Source of the DNA: Pararge aegeria | Lineage: Eukaryota; Arthropoda; Insecta; Lepidoptera; Nymphalidae | NCBI RefSeq assembly: GCF_905163445.1 | Contig: NC_053184.1 | Span: 12,896,001 to 12,960,000 of the forward strand | DNA: 64,000 nucleotides | Direction of reading: 5' to 3' | Shown here: one piece after another, positions 33,401 through 43,840 of the stretch | Layout of the letters: every line of letters begins with the position of its first letter | Numbering within the stretch: position 1 is the first letter of the stretch | Notes under the pieces: model-generated | Told to the model about the DNA's origin: nothing | Database searches by the model: none | The model's input: only the letters and a program-made list of their open reading frames with translations | Made by a program: the position numbers and the translations under genes

Positions 33401-35167
33401 AAGTTCTTGACCGTTGGCCTGGAGATCATACGAAAAGAAGGTATGTGTATTGCTATTTTATAATACCTAAGCATTTTACATCTTGTGTAAAGTAAATAAA
33501 TTGTATTAGAATTAGAAAAAAGTGGAAAGTTAAAAATTTTAAATCATTTTTTTATCTGGATTCTTTACCGTTTACGGCCTAGACGTCGCGAGTCCAACCG
33601 ATGAACATCGAGTGTAGGGCTATTCTATGGTGGGGATTTCCATACTTCACTGTCATGACTGTGGCGACGCTTCGAAAGACTGACCGTTGGTAGATTTTTT
33701 ATTTTGTTATACTCAGTGAATCACGAGTATAACAAAATAAAAAATGTTTTTGAGTCTACTCAGGTCGTAAGAATAAAAGGCACAGAATTCGGAAAGATGA
33801 TTCCAAGGGATAGGTTCAACAGCATGTACTCGTTATAGCCAGTACATTTTCTTGGGGCTCCCAGTTCTCCGAGCACTATGCTCCGCCAATGCCACGCATC
33901 TCATAAATTCTGATCACGTTGGTAAAGCCCAAACGTCGCCGGCGAATTGTGGTCGCTCTCTCATGCCCCAATTGAAAAGTGTATGCATTTTTATCAGGCC
34001 CTTTGAATGCGACTACGTTTCGCAGCCGTAATTCATCATTGCCTTTTCTAAGACTGGTCTATCTGTGCAATCTGTAATGGTAGTTGGTACTGTGACAATC
34101 TTTACAAAAACTGAATTACGTTCGTCATCATATCAATCCATTACCGGCCTACTACAGAGCACGGGTCTCCTTCCACAATGAGAAGGGTTTAGATCGTAGT
34201 GCACCCCGCTGGCTCAGTGCGGATTGGTGGAATCCATACGCCTTTGAGAACATTATGGAGAACTCTCGGGCATGCAGGTTTCCTCACGATGTTTTCCTTC
34301 CCTGTTGAAACAAGTGGTATTTTAATTACGCACATAGCTTAAAAAGGTACGTGCTGGTATTCGAACCCGGCCCTCGGACAGTGAAACTGAAGTACATAAC
34401 CACTGGGCTATCACCGCTGCGGCAGATGTGCCAACCACTGGGCTATCACCGCTACAATTACGTTCATTAATGCCATTTTAGCAGATACATAATAGATATT
34501 GTTAATTTTGGATAAAAGCAGGCGTTACTTTGCGAAAATCCATGATATATTATGAAAATTAAAAGCTTAGTTTGCTATATTCCGCGAAAAGCAGGAGAAT
34601 CTGGATGGTGTAATTTATAATTTCTTCAATCCTTATACTCCACACCAAACAGATTTTCGGCAATGTACTCTCTACCCACGTTTCGCTCCGAAACCGGAAC
34701 ATCCTCAGGAGATGTTGACTTTACAATGAATAATTGTTAAATACAACATTCTTAACAATTCTTCTCCTTCTTTTCGCGGAGTATAGCAAATTAAGCTTAA
34801 TTTTCATAATATTGATAACTTTCGCACAATATGGCTTCGGAATAAATATGCACGTTTATTAATAAGGCCCAAAACCCATTATCAATATCAAATATGGTGT
34901 AGCGTTGAAGTAGATAAAGCAGTGTTTTGTGACGTTCTGACATTTGAAAGGTTCTACCGGTTTAAGTGCGGCAAAGTACCTACTGCAAAACTATTCTGAT
35001 TTTATGCCAGGTTAATCAATAACAGTTTAATAATAATTGTTACAGGAGCCTTAGCACTCTACAACGGGCTGAAACCAACGTTAGTAAGAACCATTCCAGC
35101 CACGGCGACACTCTTCGTGGTATACGAGTATTCCAAAAAGTTCATGCATCAGTCCTTTGGGGATTAA
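27448..35167 (+). CDS. Mitochondrial ornithine carrier, SLC25A15-like
   Basis: Inner-membrane carrier of the SLC25 family; the vertebrate orthologue exchanges cytosolic ornithine for matrix citrulline. Exons: 27448-27517, 27971-28215, 28915-29061, 29949-30081, 33243-33440 and 35046-35167 (TAA). All introns are GT-AG and phases agree, giving 304 residues, close to the usual 301. The three repeats carry the carrier signature: GQPLDTVKVKMQ (P34-D36-K39), CPTELIKCQLQ (P132-E134-K137) and FPSDVIKSR (P236-D238-K241). ANVAENSVLFAAYG and the REMPGYFFFFGGYE block are typical of the ornithine subgroup. ATG 27448 (ACCATGG context) starts a short Ser-rich leader followed at once by the first helix. Intron 4 (3.1 kb) carries a degenerate minisatellite, a hairpin and a SINE; intron 5 carries a hairpin, a SINE and a MITE. 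Insects lack a full urea cycle, so the physiological role here is probably arginine, ornithine or polyamine metabolism (inference). Confidence 0.95.
30638..30708. repeat. Nested hairpin in intron 4 of the ornithine carrier
   Basis: An inner perfect 15-bp stem (30648-30662 with 30666-30680, 3-base loop) lies inside an outer 9-bp stem, AGAACCGTC with GACGGTTCT (30638-30646 and 30700-30708). It looks like a small foldback element or a fragment of one. Confidence 0.6.
30721..32050. repeat. Degenerate minisatellite of about 45-bp units with direct-repeat flanks
   Basis: From about 30890 to 31925 the plus strand repeats variants of CTTTTATGCGAGTTTTGTATG followed by TCTCGCATGYGAGTTGAAAG, at spacings of about 43-48 bases where the units are best preserved (31295-31440). 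I estimate about 20 units, heavily diverged. The array is bracketed by related blocks: 30721-30850 and 31930-32050 share AACTAGTC, a run of CAGT/CAATT phrases and GTTAATCRTCCTGAA. Several open frames of 66-112 codons here (31013-31874) are translations of the repeat and are rich in Cys, Phe and Val in a periodic pattern. I do not regard them as genes. The array lies in intron 4 of the ornithine carrier. Confidence 0.8.
32755..33130 (-). repeat. SINE family C, minus-strand copy in two blocks
   Basis: The tail (GACTGCAGTCTTACCTGG, then GTGAGTGATGATGCAGTCTA) lies at 32793-32833, and the body and head (TCGTACCGGAACACTATA, CTTTGTCGG and AAATTCCCAAGT) at 32929-33115. It lies in intron 4 of the ornithine carrier, close to exon 5. 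Confidence 0.65.
33694..33745. repeat. Perfect 21-bp-stem hairpin in intron 5 of the ornithine carrier
   Basis: Arms 33694-33714 and 33725-33745 are exact reverse complements around a 10-base loop. The stem is AT-rich. Confidence 0.75.
34120..34460 (-). repeat. tRNA-derived SINE, family D
   Basis: Read on the minus strand, the tRNA-like head includes the B-box text GGTTCGAATACC, and the body includes TGAGGAAACCTGCATGC and CATTGTGGAAGG. The head end is duplicated: 34398-34418 recurs at 34433-34453. A fragment of the same family lies at 39775-39930. It is in intron 5 of the ornithine carrier. Confidence 0.7.
34547..34813. mobile_element. MITE with about 50-bp terminal inverted repeats
   Basis: The left end (TATTATGAAAATTAAAAGCT, then TTTGCTATATTCCGCGAAAA) is repeated in inverse at the right end (about 34757-34813) with a few mismatches and a small indel. 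The centre has no coding frame. The target-site duplication is not clear because both ends are AT-rich; TGATA occurs next to each end. The superfamily is unassigned. Confidence 0.75.
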
Positions 35168-35252
35168 TATTTTTATTATTGTACACTATAAGCTAGAATC
35201 TAGATAAATATAACAGTCACCTACCCATTTTAGATACATAATACTTGATTGT

Positions 35253-35258
35253 AATAAA
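35253..35258 (+). terminator. Polyadenylation signal AATAAA of the ornithine carrier
   Basis: First AATAAA after the stop codon, 86 bases downstream. Confidence 0.55.
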
Positions 35259-35789
35259 ATAATTTAGGAAGTAAATAGTATTTTAAATACACAAATGCCT
35301 TATTGCCCTCTTTTCCTTATGTGCTACTAAGATAACGTCAATCTACCTATGTATACTTTCAATGCAAGGTTGCGCTTTGATAAGTTACAAATATACCTAA
35401 TCTATATAAATAAATGTTTTCGCGTATTTTAATAGTAAATTTTATCAGCAGCAATAAAAAATAATATCTCTTTTTAATGAAACTAACTACCAAGGTCACT
35501 AAAAATCTAATCAATGTTCAAATCGCCCGGATATAAGAAACGACGAAGCTCTTACCTAACTTGTAAGTGTAAATCTGTTTTCTTGATAAAATTTTAAGTA
35601 ATGTATAACTACTGGACTGCGAGCATAGAATAAGAAGAGATACAAATAACTAAGAACCAGAATGCCACTCCAATATGGTTTGACTAGTCTACCAAACTGG
35701 TATATTGGGTAACAGTGTAAATAATATGCCTTCAGCTTGTAGTATATTAGTTACCAGACGACTGGGATTTACTTCTTATGTCGGTACCT

Positions 35790-36030
35790 AGGGCTTTTTT
35801 TAAATTGTGACGGAGTCTAAGATGGTAAACGGCTGTTAAGGCTGTGACAATTATATGAATGCCATAGCCCTAATAAGTTTCCAAGCTGCCGGAACGCTAA
35901 ATTTTCTGGTGGCACGTCCTTGTCGTTAGGATGGTAACTAGCCGCAGTCGAAGCCTATCAGACCAGATTAGAGAAATCTAAGAAATAATAAATTCCCTGG
36001 CCGGATCGAACTTGAGACCACAGCGATCGT
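35790..36030 (-). repeat. SINE family C, minus-strand copy
   Basis: It shows GCCGGAACGCTAAATTTTCT, GGCACGTCCTTGTCG and AATAAATTCCCTGGCCGGAT in the family order. It lies between the ornithine carrier and the small membrane-protein gene. Confidence 0.7.
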
Positions 36031-36324
36031 GCTCCTTAGGTGCAGTGGCGTGCATAGAGGGTATGCACAGGGTCTGCAGATTACGAGTTAAAAATACTTT
36101 AAATTATAACAGTAGGCTTTTTATAACTCTTACAATGCCTATCGTTAAGTTTTTTATAACTCTGACTGGAGATGTTCTTCATTACATTAAACAAAAAAAA
36201 AAAAATTATCATATAAATTTGCATACTTGCACGCCACTGCTTAGGTGTACTAAATTTTTAATATTTTTACTATCTACAAATCTGCTTCTCTGAAAATAAT
36301 AACCTCTGTGATCGGTCGCACAGC

Positions 36325-36580
36325 CACTTCATCAACATACAGTCCACTGCTGGAGTAAAGGTTTCTCCCAGGTTTGCGGGTTTGCGCATGGTCACCACTG
36401 TGGCATATGCTACCATCTGCCGCAGTGGACGCCCGTTGTCCGTTACGACACCCGGGAGAAAAGGGTGGTGAAATCTGTGTACTTATCTGCCGTCACCACA
36501 CGCCACCGCATTCTCTTTGGCGTCAGTCGCGGTTCCTTTGTAATCCGAGTCACTCCGGGTGGTTGACCGAATGAGGTTTT
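36325..36580 (-). mobile_element. Degenerate LINE fragment
   Basis: The phrase CAGTCCACTGCTGGA is part of a very common lepidopteran RTE-like non-LTR element on the minus strand. There is no open frame across the piece. It lies just upstream of the small membrane-protein gene, so that gene's promoter is either within or right next to this repeat. Confidence 0.45.
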
Positions 36581-36721
36581 ATGCACCTATTGTTTTGTAT
36601 TTTTGCTTATCAATCATCTATCATTAATTGATTAAGAGTGACATTTTTAGTTGTCATGTTGAATAATTTACTAGCTATACTTGCTTTATGCGTTCTATAC
36701 AAGTGTTTTATAAAGAAATAA

Positions 36722-38574
36722 ATGGCAAATGAAGATTATCAATTCCAAAATATTTTGCACTACAGCAGAAAAACGTTCAAGAACAGGAGTAGTATACCTT
36801 TAGAAGTCTACACAAGTAGCAGGAGAGAAGATGCAAATGAGGAATTACCAGACTCTCAGAGGAGTGACAAAGTGACCATAGACGCTTCTCCAGGCTGCAG
36901 TTGCGAGAATGATCCGGATGAGGAAATAGCCAGCATTCTTCACAAGAAATGCCCTGTAATCGCACTAGCGCAGCGACAGCTACATAAGCTCTTAGATGAA
37001 ACCGATAAATTACTGTGTGATAATACAAGATGTTGCAGGTGACTAGTTTCCCATTTTTTGTATACTTAATTTTTTTTTTTTTACTACAATAACACACATC
37101 GCCATCTAGCCCCAAAGTAAGCGTAGCTTGTGTTATGGGTACTGAGATAGCTGATGAATATTTTTTAATGAATAAAATACACATAAATACTTATAATATA
37201 CAGATAAACACCCAGACACTGAAAAACATTCATGTTCATCACACAAACACTCTCCAGTTGTGGGAATCAAACCCATGGCCTTGGACTCAGAGAGCAGGGT
37301 CGCTGCCTACTGCGCCACTCGGCCGTCAAAATTGACATTCGATTTTAACAATCCTGTAGGTACTAGAGCTATACCTACGTAAGGCGGTCAAGCATAACAA
37401 TGGGAAGATCTTCCTCCGAGCTGGTTTTGTGCTCTCGGGAACGGAGGTCCTCCAACCATTCTCATCTTTGGGAGTTGTATACAAAATGTTAATAAAAACC
37501 GAAATAATACTCTAACTTCATATATAACAAAAAAGGTTTAAGTTGGCAAACGAAGTTATCACCATCACCTTACAATTATGTTATCATGTATGTATGAACG
37601 CTTCATAAGTGCCTGTGATAGGCCTACATGAATCTACCTCTAAGTACATAATTTACTATCTGAGAGTTATCTGTGAAACCGGAATTCTAATAGCTTTTGA
37701 ATAAACCTTTGCCATTGTTTTTACTAAAAGAAATCAGATACAGCCCTAACATCACATGCAAAAGTTAAATCAAGTTATTCCTGTCACTTTATTAGGTACG
37801 CGTCGCATAGCGTAGGTACTATGCGCGTGTCGGTCTTTTATCTTCTGAAGATACTTATAATAAACACTTATAATGTTTTGAATAAGTTTGTATAGAAAAA
37901 TAAATATGCTCGTTTTGATTTAATATTTTTACAGGGTGATTCCTTATGTAATATACTTATGCACCCTTCAACAGTATTTCTTAATTCCGTTACACGTTAT
38001 ATATGGCTCTCGTATATGCAAACTTCGATAGCGCGATTTAGCATTTAGTGGAACCATATAGTTAGGTAACGTGGAGACCGCCACAATTTAAATCATAACT
38101 TTTGTACATCTGACAATCCATAAATATACTAAATTTTAGATATAAATAATTTAATTGCGCAGCTTTTGTGTTTTAACGCCCCACGTGACCATGCTATATT
38201 ATGACGTCACGAAAAATCCAACATGGACGACATGAAATTACCTATGTTCACGTTAGATTGGATTTAGAAATAAATCAAGAAAATCACTTATTTTTGTATA
38301 AATCGTTAGTTGTTTTAATTAGCATCGTTTTCATTTCAGATCAGCCTACGATTTTCTAATTTTGTGCAAGGAGGCACTCTCACATCAAAATAAATGGTTG
38401 GTTATATTTTTAGTTTTAATTGTATCGACATTCTTTGTCGGATTGATTTTGGGCGCAGCCTCTTGCGGGACGAGCTTACGTAAATTTAATAGTCCTATAC
38501 TTACATGTATTGATAATTTTTTCATATACGACACTTATTTATCAAATAAAGAAAACTTTCGAGGGATTTTATAA
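36722..38574 (+). CDS. Unrecognised small single-pass membrane protein
   Basis: I do not recognise this protein. Two exons, 36722-37038 and 38340-38574 (GT-AG, phase 2), give 183 residues. Residues 1-124 are hydrophilic and mixed-charge, with cysteine groups C59-S-C61, C77, C100 and C104-C105, the last two residues lying at the exon junction. Residues 125-147 (WLVIFLVLIVSTFFVGLILG and on) form one clear membrane span. A 36-residue tail follows with C149 and C165. There is no signal peptide, so N-terminus in the cytosol is likely. Support for coding: a good donor and an acceptor with a TTTTCATTTCAG tract, exact phase match, and a hydrophobic segment that begins only after the junction. Against: no family match that I know, and SINE and LINE sequence in the intron and upstream. 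The intron holds a SINE (37070-37327) and a LINE tail. Confidence 0.6.
37070..37327 (-). repeat. tRNA-derived SINE, family A, copy 4
   Basis: The T run at 37070-37082 is the reverse complement of the A tail, and the head (GACGGCCGAGTGGCGCAGTA on the minus strand) is at the right end. It is the most complete copy of the family in the window, with the B-box region intact. Confidence 0.85.
37536..37630 (+). mobile_element. LINE 3' UTR fragment
   Basis: It matches the 3' tails at 55437-55530 and 57323-57416: AAGTTGGCAAACGAAGTTAT, then ATGTATGAACGCTTCATAAG. It is the same family as the CR1-like piece at 7424. Confidence 0.7.
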
Positions 38575-38867
38575 AATTTTCTACACAATGAGCTAATTGA
38601 AAGTCATAAAATGATATTACAAGATATTTCAAAGAGTAACTTACTTAGGTACCTATTGTAGTGTTTATTATAGAAACAACGTTAAATAGGTCCCTAGCTG
38701 ATTCCGGTTTTAAGTATCTTTATAAAAAAATTAAATAACAATAATTTTGATGCTTTTTAAGACTTCTCAATTATTTAGTTTCATTAAGACTAAATGCAGT
38801 GCCATCTCGATTCCTGTATTCTTTGTAGAAAATAATAGCACCATATTATCGATGTTTTGAATGAACG

Positions 38868-39420
38868 AATGAATACACTTTTATTGCACAGCAAACAAAT
38901 ATTACATAGAAAATTTAAAATATTATCAACACAAAACGTAGTAGCGTAGGTATACAATTTGGCGGGCTAATGTCTTCCAGGAAACCTCAAACCAATGGCG
39001 TAGAAATCCCAAGTAAGGAAAGGTGGCGCTTAAATACAAAAGTATAAAATATTACGTATGTACACAATATACATACTAATAAACACAATTAAATAAACAT
39101 ACACTAAAACACTATCACATACAAATAATATATATCTACTTAATCTCAAAACATCTACTGGTCAGAAAGGGATGGTCAGAACAGAAAAAGGGATTTTAAA
39201 CAAGTTTTCTAAAAATACTGACGGATTTTGCCTCCCTGATAGTTTATACAGACAGATCAAATATACGGGGTAAAGAGTTTTATAAATTTAATCCGTATTG
39301 TAATATATAAGGAAGGTACCGTATTATTCAATAAACCACTAAGTCACAATATAGGTAGCCTAATTGTGATTCTTTAGAATCTAATGAATAATCATTATAG
39401 AGTTTAATAAACGTGTGAAT
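38868..39420 (-). repeat. Probable LINE 3' UTR remnant
   Basis: AATACACTTTTATTGCACAGC followed by AT-rich text resembles the minus-strand 3' end of a lepidopteran CR1-like LINE. No reverse-transcriptase frame is preserved. Identification is by resemblance only. Confidence 0.35.
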
Positions 39421-39774
39421 GACGTATTCATGTGTCTTTATACAGTCCTAATTATTAATAGTAATGTTGATTACTCAGTCATACAAAGGTCTGAAGAAGC
39501 CGTCTAGGCAATAGTGCGGTCGTTGGCGGAGGTAGTAGGTCCTATTTTTAAGGTTGTGGTGTGTAGTATTAGTTATCCATTGTTTATCTCAGTTCCAAAA
39601 TTACGGGCTGTAACCATGTAAAATTAATTTGTTCATAATATTCTATTTGTACACAAAGGTACACACGAGGTATTTTTTAAATTTATATTAATTAGATTGT
39701 TATTTTACGGATATTTACGATATAGGTTTAAATAACGTAAGGTAGGTACGTTATGTTTGTTAAATATGTTTTTT

Positions 39775-39930
39775 GGATTTGTATATCTCGCATGACTGAG
39801 AGTTCTCCATAATGTTCGCAAGCTCGAGTGAAGTCTACCAATCCGCATTTGACCAACGTGGTGGCCTGGGGCATTCTCAATATGAAGAGATGCCCGTGCT
39901 CTGTAGTGGGCCGTTAATGGGTTTATCATA
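39775..39930 (+). repeat. SINE family D fragment
   Basis: GAGAGTTCTCCATAATGTTC, CCAATCCGCATTTGACCAAC and GTGCTCTGTAGTGGGCC are the reverse complement of the body at 34150-34275, so this is an oppositely oriented fragment. Confidence 0.7.
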
Positions 39931-41159
39931 GGCATATTTACTGGCCAACCTTAGCCTCTATATACACTGTCACTTAGTTGTTGTCGGCATTTATAATCTG
40001 ATCAAAGGTTCTTCTTTAAATTTGTACTTATTTAAGAATTTGTATGGATTTATATATTCAACGTATTGTAACTACTTCCTTATCTTAGAGAATAATGTAT
40101 GAAATAGACATTATATAGCTTTATTATGTAAACAATAAAATTTATTACGATTATTTTTTTCTTTCATCGTCAGTAGTTACAATAAATAAATAAATCATAA
40201 TCCTCATTTCAACTTTTGGACGTCCACGTCATTGATGGCAAACTTCATTATAATGTTAATTAGAGCCACCAGCGGATGTATGAAGTCAAGAAAACTCGCA
40301 GGCGTCATGTGCGACAAAGAAATGTCCCATACAGTCAGAGGTCACATGTACATATTATCCATCCGACCAGCTGTTTTTTACGTCGCGAAATAACAGCTTA
40401 CAACTGCACACAAAGACTGAATAAGCCTCACATTTGGCACTCAAAGAAATACGAATGCTACTGGTCGGCCGGTCATACAATTAGACAAAATCCGAAATGG
40501 AATAGTAGGATATTTAATCGCCCTAATTGTTTAATACGTTTGCGGTGGTGGTACGTTGCGGGTGGCGCCCTAATTGTTTAATGGTTACCTCCACCAAAGA
40601 CGCCCAGCTTTTCTTACATGCCAATGAGGAAACTTACGTGTGGAAAAACACCCTCCAATCTGGTCGACGGCTGTTACAAAAATCGTAAGCTCAAAAAAAA
40701 CCGTGCTGCATGGTGGACCGTGGACTTGCAGACAAGGAAGCCCATCCCCAAGTAAATGGTCTAAAAGGTAGAATTACAGTGGGTTTTAAGACCTCTTGTA
40801 TACACCTTTTTGCAACGGTAAAGATGTGGTACAGTTGACTTGCCTTGTGTACAAGCACAACTTATAGCTCTTCTGCCAGTTACCTGTACCACTATGCAAA
40901 TGTAGTACTAGTATCTGTCAATCAATGATAAGTTTATCACAGCATAAAAACACATATGTAAATAAGAGGAGGCACATTGACAGGGTTTTAAAGGGGTTTT
41001 ATGAGTGACAGTCAGCTTTTTTTAAAACATGTCTTTAGCCTATTTCATAAATAACTTAATGAATAATGAAGTCGAAATACCTTATTTTTATCAAATTTGA
41101 ACTAATTTTGTTGAAATTTATTACAATAAAATGTTGTTCATTGATTTGACAAAAAATAC

Positions 41160-41165
41160 TTTATT
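41160..41165 (-). terminator. Polyadenylation signal of SKP1
   Basis: TTTATT (AATAAA on the minus strand) lies about 365 bases beyond the SKP1 stop codon. Confidence 0.4.
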
Positions 41166-41528
41166 CACTAACATATTTTAATTAAAACTAAAAGAATATA
41201 CACATCATAACAACATTATTAATACATAAGAATCTAAGAAATGCTGTTTTATTTCCTTTCATGTATAATTTTGGAGAAATATTCAAAAAAACTTACATAT
41301 TGAATATGGAATTTAATAAGTTACAATTTGCTGTACAAAACACAAAGCAAACAATTAGCCAAAGAGAAGTTTTAGTTTGAAATAATATGTTCATTATGCA
41401 GGTACCCCTAGGGGATTGAAGGTTCAGAGGAGATAATATCATTTGATGCAATTTCAAATTGGAAGGAGAAATTTACTAAATTACTTCTCATTAGTGTAAT
41501 ATGAAGTTAAGTTAATCTTAGCAAGCTA

Positions 41529-42017
41529 CTATTTCTCCTCACACCACTCATTCTCCTTGCGAACCTGTTCTTCTTCAGCTGCTGTAAAATCATTTTTAAT
41601 ATTAAATGTTTTACGAATTTCCTCTGGTGTTTTGCCCTTTATCATGTTGGCTACTGTCTTACACGTGACATCCAACAATCCTTTAATATCTAAATAATTA
41701 GCTGCCAGTATTAACTCAAACAATGTGCCCTGGTCAACTTTCAAGAAATCAGCATCCCATGAAGAAATATCGTCAGTACGTTTTTCTTTATTTTCATCAT
41801 CTTCTGGTAGAGGGGGATCATCTTTATGGAAAGTAGCCCACTGGATAACCTTTTTTAGAATAGCAGAATTCACGTTTGGTAAGGGAACCACTTCTTCCTC
41901 GTCGTCGTCCATTCCCAAATCCTCCAACATAGTTTTTATGGTCACCGAACATTTCGCGATTTCGACGTCGACATCAAATATCTCATTATCAGAAGATTGC
42001 AGTTTAATGTTCGGCAT
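41529..42017 (-). CDS. SkpA: SKP1, adaptor of SCF ubiquitin ligases
   Basis: SKP1 bridges CUL1 to F-box proteins in SCF E3 ligases. The 162-residue protein is full length with no coding intron. The N-terminal BTB/POZ-type fold starts MPNIKLQSSDNEIFDVDVEI and includes SVTIKTMLEDLGM and the acidic DDDEEEVVPLPNVN loop. WATFHKDDPP and WDADFLKVDQGTLFELILAA lead to the C-terminal F-box-binding helices: YLDIKGLLDVTCKTVANMI, GKTPEEIRKTFNIKNDFT and the terminal EENEWCEEK-like tail (here RKENEWCEEK). All are near-invariant in animals. A CACAG acceptor sits directly before the ATG (42018-42022), so a 5' UTR intron is likely. Insects often have several SKP1 paralogues, but the close match to the canonical form suggests the main SkpA gene. 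A single coding exon also leaves open a retrocopy origin, but the frame is intact and the acceptor argues against it. Confidence 0.95.
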   Translation of the reverse strand: MPNIKLQSSDNEIFDVDVEIAKCSVTIKTMLEDLGMDDDEEEVVPLPNVNSAILKKVIQWATFHKDDPPLPEDDENKEKRTDDISSWDADFLKVDQGTLFELILAANYLDIKGLLDVTCKTVANMIKGKTPEEIRKTFNIKNDFTAAEEEQVRKENEWCEEK

Positions 42018-42510
42018 CTGTGAAACATGTATTTATAAATTGAGGTGAGTTGTTGTCCCCGTAAAACAGACGCCATTTTATTTACAAAAATAGTTAACAA
42101 GCTTACCCTTTTTTCGTTAGATCTATAATTGGATATCAGCGATTAATCGTATAATTGTTGTTAGAAAACTAAAGCAGAAAGTTTCGTTTATTATATATTT
42201 TATGTTCGAGACTATTTATACCAATGGCGGATTCAAATTATGAACGAACTATGAAGAAAATTTGATAACAATGACTGACAGTTCCGCTGTCGACCGTCAC
42301 TTTTGACATTTGCCACAGTTTTTTTAATAAACACTGCTTTAAGTTCCAGTTTTTTTATCGCCATAGATCCTTAACCCACTCAGTAGTGCCGATTATCTAT
42401 AAATTAGTCCTGAATTATTTAATACTAGCTAATACCCGCGACTTTGTTCCCATGGATTAGGGTTTTTATTCCCGCGCGCTCGTCAACAATTTTTTATCTC
42501 ACCAAGGGTA

Positions 42511-43339
42511 CTATAGTCGGAAAAATGTAATAGGCCCGTTTTGACATTTGTGCAAGACCATAGAATGAGAACTTTGAACGAAACTGAAAGAAACAAAAAA
42601 ATAAAAATCAATTACATACAGTGTTTTAAAAAATACGTAAATTTTTTTGGGACGATAAATAATATGAAAGAATATATCGCGAGTATTCTTTTTGCGCTTA
42701 CTTCATAGTAGCATGCAATTTATAATTGTTGCGAAACGTTCCGAAAACAGTTACGTTCTCAGTTTTTTTTTATACTAGAGCTGTAACCATTTTTTTACTG
42801 AATATCGAAATTAAATATTGTGTAGTTATCTTTACTGCAAAGAATGAGCTTGGTTCTCAAAATGGGTTCTAAATAATGAGTTTGAGATGATGTATCTGAC
42901 CAAGCGGCACATGACTGAAGCGTCCCCGCGCGCACTGCGCAGTTTTTCGTTCCTCATCTTGTAAAGTTGACTGTGCGCTCGTTTAAGTTTGATATATATT
43001 GTTTACCATTACGTTAACTATGGCTCTTCTATTTTGGACATTAATTTAAACAGTGATTTGACTCTATTTTTGTGTTTGTTGTTATATAGTACTAACTCTG
43101 TTTCAACATGTTGAAAAGTGGACGTATAATCAACAGCCAGTCACGCGTATTGGTTGTGAAGTTAAAGGAATACTTTGAACGAACGAACACTTTAAAATAC
43201 ATAATAATATCAATCAAGTACTTATACAAACTTGAATTGATTTATCGTGAGTATCGAGTACAGAGTCTTATGGTTCCATAACTAGTTACGTCGCGATGAC
43301 AAATGTCAAAACGGGCCTATTACATTTTTACGACTATAG
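42511..43339. mobile_element. 829-bp non-autonomous DNA transposon with 41-bp TIRs
   Basis: The left end reads CTATAGTCGGAAAAATGTAA and continues as TAGGCCCGTTTTGACATTTGT; the right end is its reverse complement with a single mismatch. GTA flanks both ends (42508-42510 and 43340-43342), a possible 3-bp target duplication. There is no coding frame inside. Confidence 0.85.
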
Positions 43340-43425
43340 GTATGAGAGATTGGTTTAGAAAGAAAATGTCCTTTTCCATAGCCTAGGTGACATAGCGAGC
43401 GAGACACGCGGCTTGGCTTGTAATA

Positions 43426-43840
43426 TGGAGGGTAGAGGTAAGGAGGATCATCTGTGTATATGAAAAAGTGTCGTCAAAATGTATTAAATTAGGATGGCGC
43501 CACATTTGCATCAAGGTAACTCTTAAAAGAAGCGCCAAATATAAATATTGTTAGAGTAGGCTTGAAAAATAAACAAGGAAGTAAGGTTATATTTACCACA
43601 ATATTTTGTACAACGTAAGTTGTTGAAATTCTCAATAATTAACTACTTTAGTCGATAATGACATTAATTTTTTTAACTCGGCATACTTCAATTCATCTAC
43701 GATTGCTACATTAATACCATACCCTGTGCATCCACCAGCGCCATTGTGGAGGATTTTTGAACTGTTATTTAGCGCATACAACTGGACACTTTTTCAACTT
43801 TTCTCCCATATAAGATGACTCTCCTTACCTCTACCCTCCA
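43426..43840. mobile_element. 415-bp MITE flanked by TA
   Basis: Terminal inverted repeats start TGGAGGGTAGAGGTAAGGAG at the left and match the right end in reverse complement, with TA on both sides, as for mariner/Tc1-type elements. It is non-coding and sits 86 bases to the right of the 829-bp element. Confidence 0.85.

Larger units (their letters stand above)
38575..41528. other. Intergenic stretch before SKP1
   Basis: It contains a possible LINE 3' UTR on the minus strand (38868-39420, beginning GAATACACTTTTATTGCACA), a SINE family D fragment (39775-39930), an open frame of doubtful status at 40276-40581 and the SKP1 3' UTR at the right. I recognise no conserved gene. Confidence 0.5.

Noticed and set aside
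36777..37184. 135-codon minus-strand frame
   Set aside because: It runs antisense to the small membrane-protein exon and into a SINE, with no independent support.
40276..40581. 101-codon open frame with basic N-terminus
   Set aside because: No recognised domain and no splice partners, and its end is formed by a 17-base direct repeat. It is probably chance or an old transposon remnant.
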